Under the pieces are notes generated by a model. The model made no database searches and had not been told where the DNA came from. It saw nothing but the letters and a program-made list of their open reading frames with translations. From Bacillota bacterium (GTDB lineage Bacteria; Bacillota; Clostridia; Acetivibrionales; JAFADI01), in the NCBI GenBank assembly GCA_023424965.1, contig JAFADI010000033.1:1-22600 (forward strand): a stretch of 22,600 bases of DNA, in the 5' to 3' direction. The position numbers and the translations under genes were made by a program. Shown here in pieces: positions 20,448 through 22,600 of the stretch; the first letter of the stretch is position 1; each line of letters begins with the position of its first letter.

Positions 20448-20523
20448 AAAATCACCTCCCATAATTAATATCGGCATAACACTCCGGTTAATTAATACCT
20501 GGCCGGGGTATGTGCAAAAGCCC

Positions 20524-20548
20524 TGTTATATTTTGATTGTCAATAACA
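20524..20548. repeat. small nested dyad in the divergent fapA/dac region
   Basis: TGTTA (20524-20528) with TAACA (20544-20548), and inside it TTGA (20533-20536) with TCAA (20540-20543). It lies midway between the divergent FapA-like and carboxypeptidase genes and could be an operator. I see no convincing promoter pair for either gene in this 200-base gap. Confidence 0.3.
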
Positions 20549-20646
20549 TGAAAGCAAATAAACCGTCATATATTCATAACAAATCGATTATGGAGGGATA
20601 GGGCAGCGGATGAATCGGTGGTCCCTCTGTGGAAATGGAGATAAAA

Positions 20647-21858
20647 TTGAGAAGAATTTTTACGGTTTTCTTGTTTTTTGCATTCCTGTTTTCATTTTTA
20701 GGTATGCACCCATCCCTGGCCGACGACATTCTGGAAGAACCCTTTACCGGTGTCCTCCCCTCAAGCGGGACGGCGCTTCCAACTGCAAAAAAGCCTGCGG
20801 TCGATGCAGGGGCGGCAATCGTCATGGATGTAAAGAGCGGCAGAATTCTTTATGAGAAAAATTCGCGTACCCGGAGATCCATCGCCAGTACAACGAAAAT
20901 AATGACCGCCATCTTGGCAATAGAAAACGGCAACCTGGAGGACACGGTGACAATAAGCAAGAAGGCGGCAGCCATCGGGGGTTCTACCATCGGTCTGAAA
21001 ACCGGGCAAACGTTTACGCTCAACGAACTGCTTTACGGCTTGATGCTGAATTCGGGAAATGATGCGGCTATCGCTATTGCAGAGCACATCGGAGGGTCTG
21101 TTGAGGGCTTTGCGGACAGGATGAATGCCAAGGCGGCAGAACTGGGGGTTACAGATACCAATTACATAACCCCCCATGGGCTGGACCGGGATGGGCAGTA
21201 TTCTTCGGCCTTCGACCTTGCTACCATAACCAGGTATGCACTGGAGAATCCGGTATTTTGCAAGATCGTGTCGACCCACACCGCTTCAATACCCGTCAAA
21301 CATCTGCATAACACCAATGAGATGCTGGACCTGTATCCGGGAGCGGATGGGGTGAAGACGGGTTATACAGGCCAGGCGGGCAGGTGCCTGGTCACTTCCG
21401 CCACAAGAGGGGGAATGAGGCTTATCTCGGTGGTACTGAACTGTCCTTCGAGGGCCAAAAGGGCTCAGAGCAGCAAGTCCGTCCTGGACTATGCCTTTAC
21501 CAACTACAAACCCCACACACTGGTAGAAGAAAAAGAGCATGTTAAAGACATTCCTGTGATAAAGGGAATGTCGCCCAACATCTCCCTTTGTGCTTCCACA
21601 GGAATTGAAATGCCCATGAGTCAGGACGAAATAAATTCTGTGGAAAAAGTTCTTGAGCTTCCGGATATTCTGCCGGCCCCCATAAAAAAGGGCACGGAGG
21701 TGGGAATGGTGAAGTTCCTGATAAATGGTGAGATTTTTGGCAGCGTACCGGTGGAGACTTCGGCGGATATAGCCAAAAAGGGGATATGGAATTACCTGGG
21801 CGAAATTTTCCAGGGCTGCCACAGGATTATGACAGGGGGGCTTGGGACGGCTCAGTAG
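20647..21858 (+). CDS. D-alanyl-D-alanine carboxypeptidase (peptidase S11, DacF-type PBP)
   Basis: About 403 residues. The N-terminal signal peptide (about 1-25, ending SLA) exports it. The serine DD-peptidase domain carries all three catalytic motifs: S-T-T-K (Ser81, Lys84), S-G-N (Ser136) and K-T-G (Lys237, in GVKTGYTGQAG). The C-terminal PBP5-type beta domain (about 285-375) is followed by an amphipathic stretch that could anchor it to the membrane. It removes the terminal D-alanine of stem peptides, limiting cross-linking; in spore formers such enzymes also tune cortex cross-linking. The start is uncertain: TTG at 20647 has GGAG six bases upstream and leads directly into the signal peptide; an in-frame ATG at 20635 and GTG at 20629 have no ribosome binding site. 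No spoIIA genes are next to it. Confidence 0.9.
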   Translation: MRRIFTVFLFFAFLFSFLGMHPSLADDILEEPFTGVLPSSGTALPTAKKPAVDAGAAIVMDVKSGRILYEKNSRTRRSIASTTKIMTAILAIENGNLEDTVTISKKAAAIGGSTIGLKTGQTFTLNELLYGLMLNSGNDAAIAIAEHIGGSVEGFADRMNAKAAELGVTDTNYITPHGLDRDGQYSSAFDLATITRYALENPVFCKIVSTHTASIPVKHLHNTNEMLDLYPGADGVKTGYTGQAGRCLVTSATRGGMRLISVVLNCPSRAKRAQSSKSVLDYAFTNYKPHTLVEEKEHVKDIPVIKGMSPNISLCASTGIEMPMSQDEINSVEKVLELPDILPAPIKKGTEVGMVKFLINGEIFGSVPVETSADIAKKGIWNYLGEIFQGCHRIMTGGLGTAQ

Positions 21859-21866
21859 TTGGACCC

Positions 21867-21896
21867 TTGCAGCGGCTGCGTAAAATCTGTTATAAT
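21867..21896 (+). promoter_or_regulatory. promoter of the radical SAM gene
   Basis: TTGCAG (21867-21872), an 18-base spacer and a perfect extended -10, TG-T-TATAAT (21888-21896). Predicted start near 21903, a leader of about 24 bases. It begins just after the carboxypeptidase stop; no hairpin terminator is visible between them, so read-through is also possible. Confidence 0.7.
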
Positions 21897-21926
21897 AGCT
21901 TCGCAAACAGACGGTGCGAGGTTTTT

Positions 21927-22600
21927 ATGAAGACGACGATTGTGGCCATCAATTCCAAATACATACACTCGGCCCTGGCTCCCTGGTACCTGAAATATTC
22001 CTGCGGCGGTGAATGCGGGCAGGTCCTTGTAAAGGAATTTACCATCAATGACAGTACCGACACGATCCTTGCGGATATTTACAGGACAAATCCCGATGTG
22101 GTGGCCTTTGGCTGCTATATATGGAACATAAGCCTGGTGCTGGAGCTCGCCGCAAACCTGAAAAAAGTTTTGCCGGAGACGGGGATCCTTCTGGGAGGAC
22201 CGGAAGTATCTTTCGACGGCATTGGTATTATGAACGGGAATCCTTCTGTTGACTATATCCTTGCAGGAGAGGCCGAGGTCTCCTTTAAAAGGCTGCTTCT
22301 CCATTTAAGCCGTAAAGCCTTTGCGCTGAAAGACATTCCAGGGCTTACCCACAGAGAGGGAGAGGCGGTTGTTTCCGACGGCAGCTATCCCCTCGTGGAA
22401 GACCTGGACTCCATTCCTTCACCCTATACCGGGGAAATGCTTTCAAAGCTGGAAAATAGAATCGTATACTATGAAGCTTCCAGAGGCTGTCCCTTTTCCT
22501 GCGCTTATTGCCTGTCCTCAACCTTTGACGGAGTCAGGCGATTTTCCCTGGAGAGGGTAAAGGCGGATTTGCTGAAGCTGGTCGGTGCAGGGGTAAGGCA
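21927..22600 (+). CDS. cobalamin-binding radical SAM protein, N-terminal part (runs off the window)
   Basis: The open frame from the ATG at 21927 (GAGG six bases upstream) continues to the window end, 224 complete codons. Residues about 1-130 form a B12-binding Rossmann domain (IVAINSKYIHSALAPWYL; LLGGPEVSFD). The radical SAM domain then starts, with the cluster motif CPFSCAYC (after YYEASRG) at about residues 188-195. Enzymes with this order use methylcobalamin and a SAM-derived radical for methylations or ring rearrangements; many clostridial members carry a C-terminal DUF4080 domain, which would lie outside the window. The linker and the lack of the DXHXXG cobalamin-axial histidine motif suggest base-off binding as in many class B relatives, but I cannot assign a substrate. 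Confidence 0.9.
   Translation, partial: MKTTIVAINSKYIHSALAPWYLKYSCGGECGQVLVKEFTINDSTDTILADIYRTNPDVVAFGCYIWNISLVLELAANLKKVLPETGILLGGPEVSFDGIGIMNGNPSVDYILAGEAEVSFKRLLLHLSRKAFALKDIPGLTHREGEAVVSDGSYPLVEDLDSIPSPYTGEMLSKLENRIVYYEASRGCPFSCAYCLSSTFDGVRRFSLERVKADLLKLVGAGVR

Noticed and set aside
1..22600. Mobile elements, prophage genes or CRISPR arrays
   Set aside because: No transposase or integrase motif, no terminal inverted repeats with target duplications, and no regularly spaced direct repeats were seen.

Overview
The window comes from a spore-forming anaerobe of the Firmicutes, most likely class Clostridia. The evidence is an alpha/beta-type small acid-soluble spore protein, a one-chain pyruvate:ferredoxin oxidoreductase, strong GGAGG ribosome binding sites, some GTG/TTG starts, and low-GC AT-rich promoters around medium-GC genes. 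I cannot name the genus. It reads as core chromosome: I see no insertion sequence, integrase, phage gene or CRISPR array.

Layout: (1) 147-964, a TipA-type MerR regulator with a textbook MerR promoter/operator and an internal start that would release the ligand-binding domain alone. (2) 1091-1891 (-), an L,D-transpeptidase with a peptidoglycan-binding tail, divergent from 2067-3110, an orphan HlyD-like adaptor. The adaptor's stop codon overlaps that of a convergent GT-C type membrane glycosyltransferase (3107-4600, -). (3) 4747-8268, pyruvate:ferredoxin oxidoreductase, closed by a strong terminator. (4) On the minus strand, a 55-residue DUF3787-like protein, a 109-residue unknown protein and tRNA-Val(GAC) with its own promoter and terminator. 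(5) 9193-10200, a CaCA-type cation exchanger, convergent with a DUF421/DUF4363 pair (10206-11284, -). (6) 11665-14348, a potassium-uptake operon (two different RCK/TrkA subunits and a KtrB/TrkH channel subunit) behind a leader with three consecutive hairpins. (7) 14399-14584 (-), the spore DNA-protecting protein, sharing a bidirectional terminator with the potassium operon. (8) 14720-16250, uracil permease behind a PyrR-type attenuator. (9) 16494-17258, an iron-sulfur protein with a CRP/FNR-like box at about -41.5. (10) Minus strand: an MGDG-synthase-type glycosyltransferase and a FapA/DUF342 protein. (11) 20647-21858, a D-Ala-D-Ala carboxypeptidase. (12) From 21927 off the edge, a cobalamin-binding radical SAM enzyme.

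The genes are mostly single transcription units or two- to three-gene operons. Shared themes are envelope work (L,D-transpeptidase, DacF-type carboxypeptidase, glycolipid synthase, GT-C transferase), ion balance (RCK/KtrB, CaCA exchanger), anaerobic electron transfer (PFOR, ferredoxin-like protein) and sporulation. No new multi-gene system is evident. The most interesting points are regulatory: the dual TipAL/TipAS-like output, the three-hairpin potassium leader, the PyrR attenuator, the FNR-like site and a 60-base imperfect palindrome between two convergent genes.
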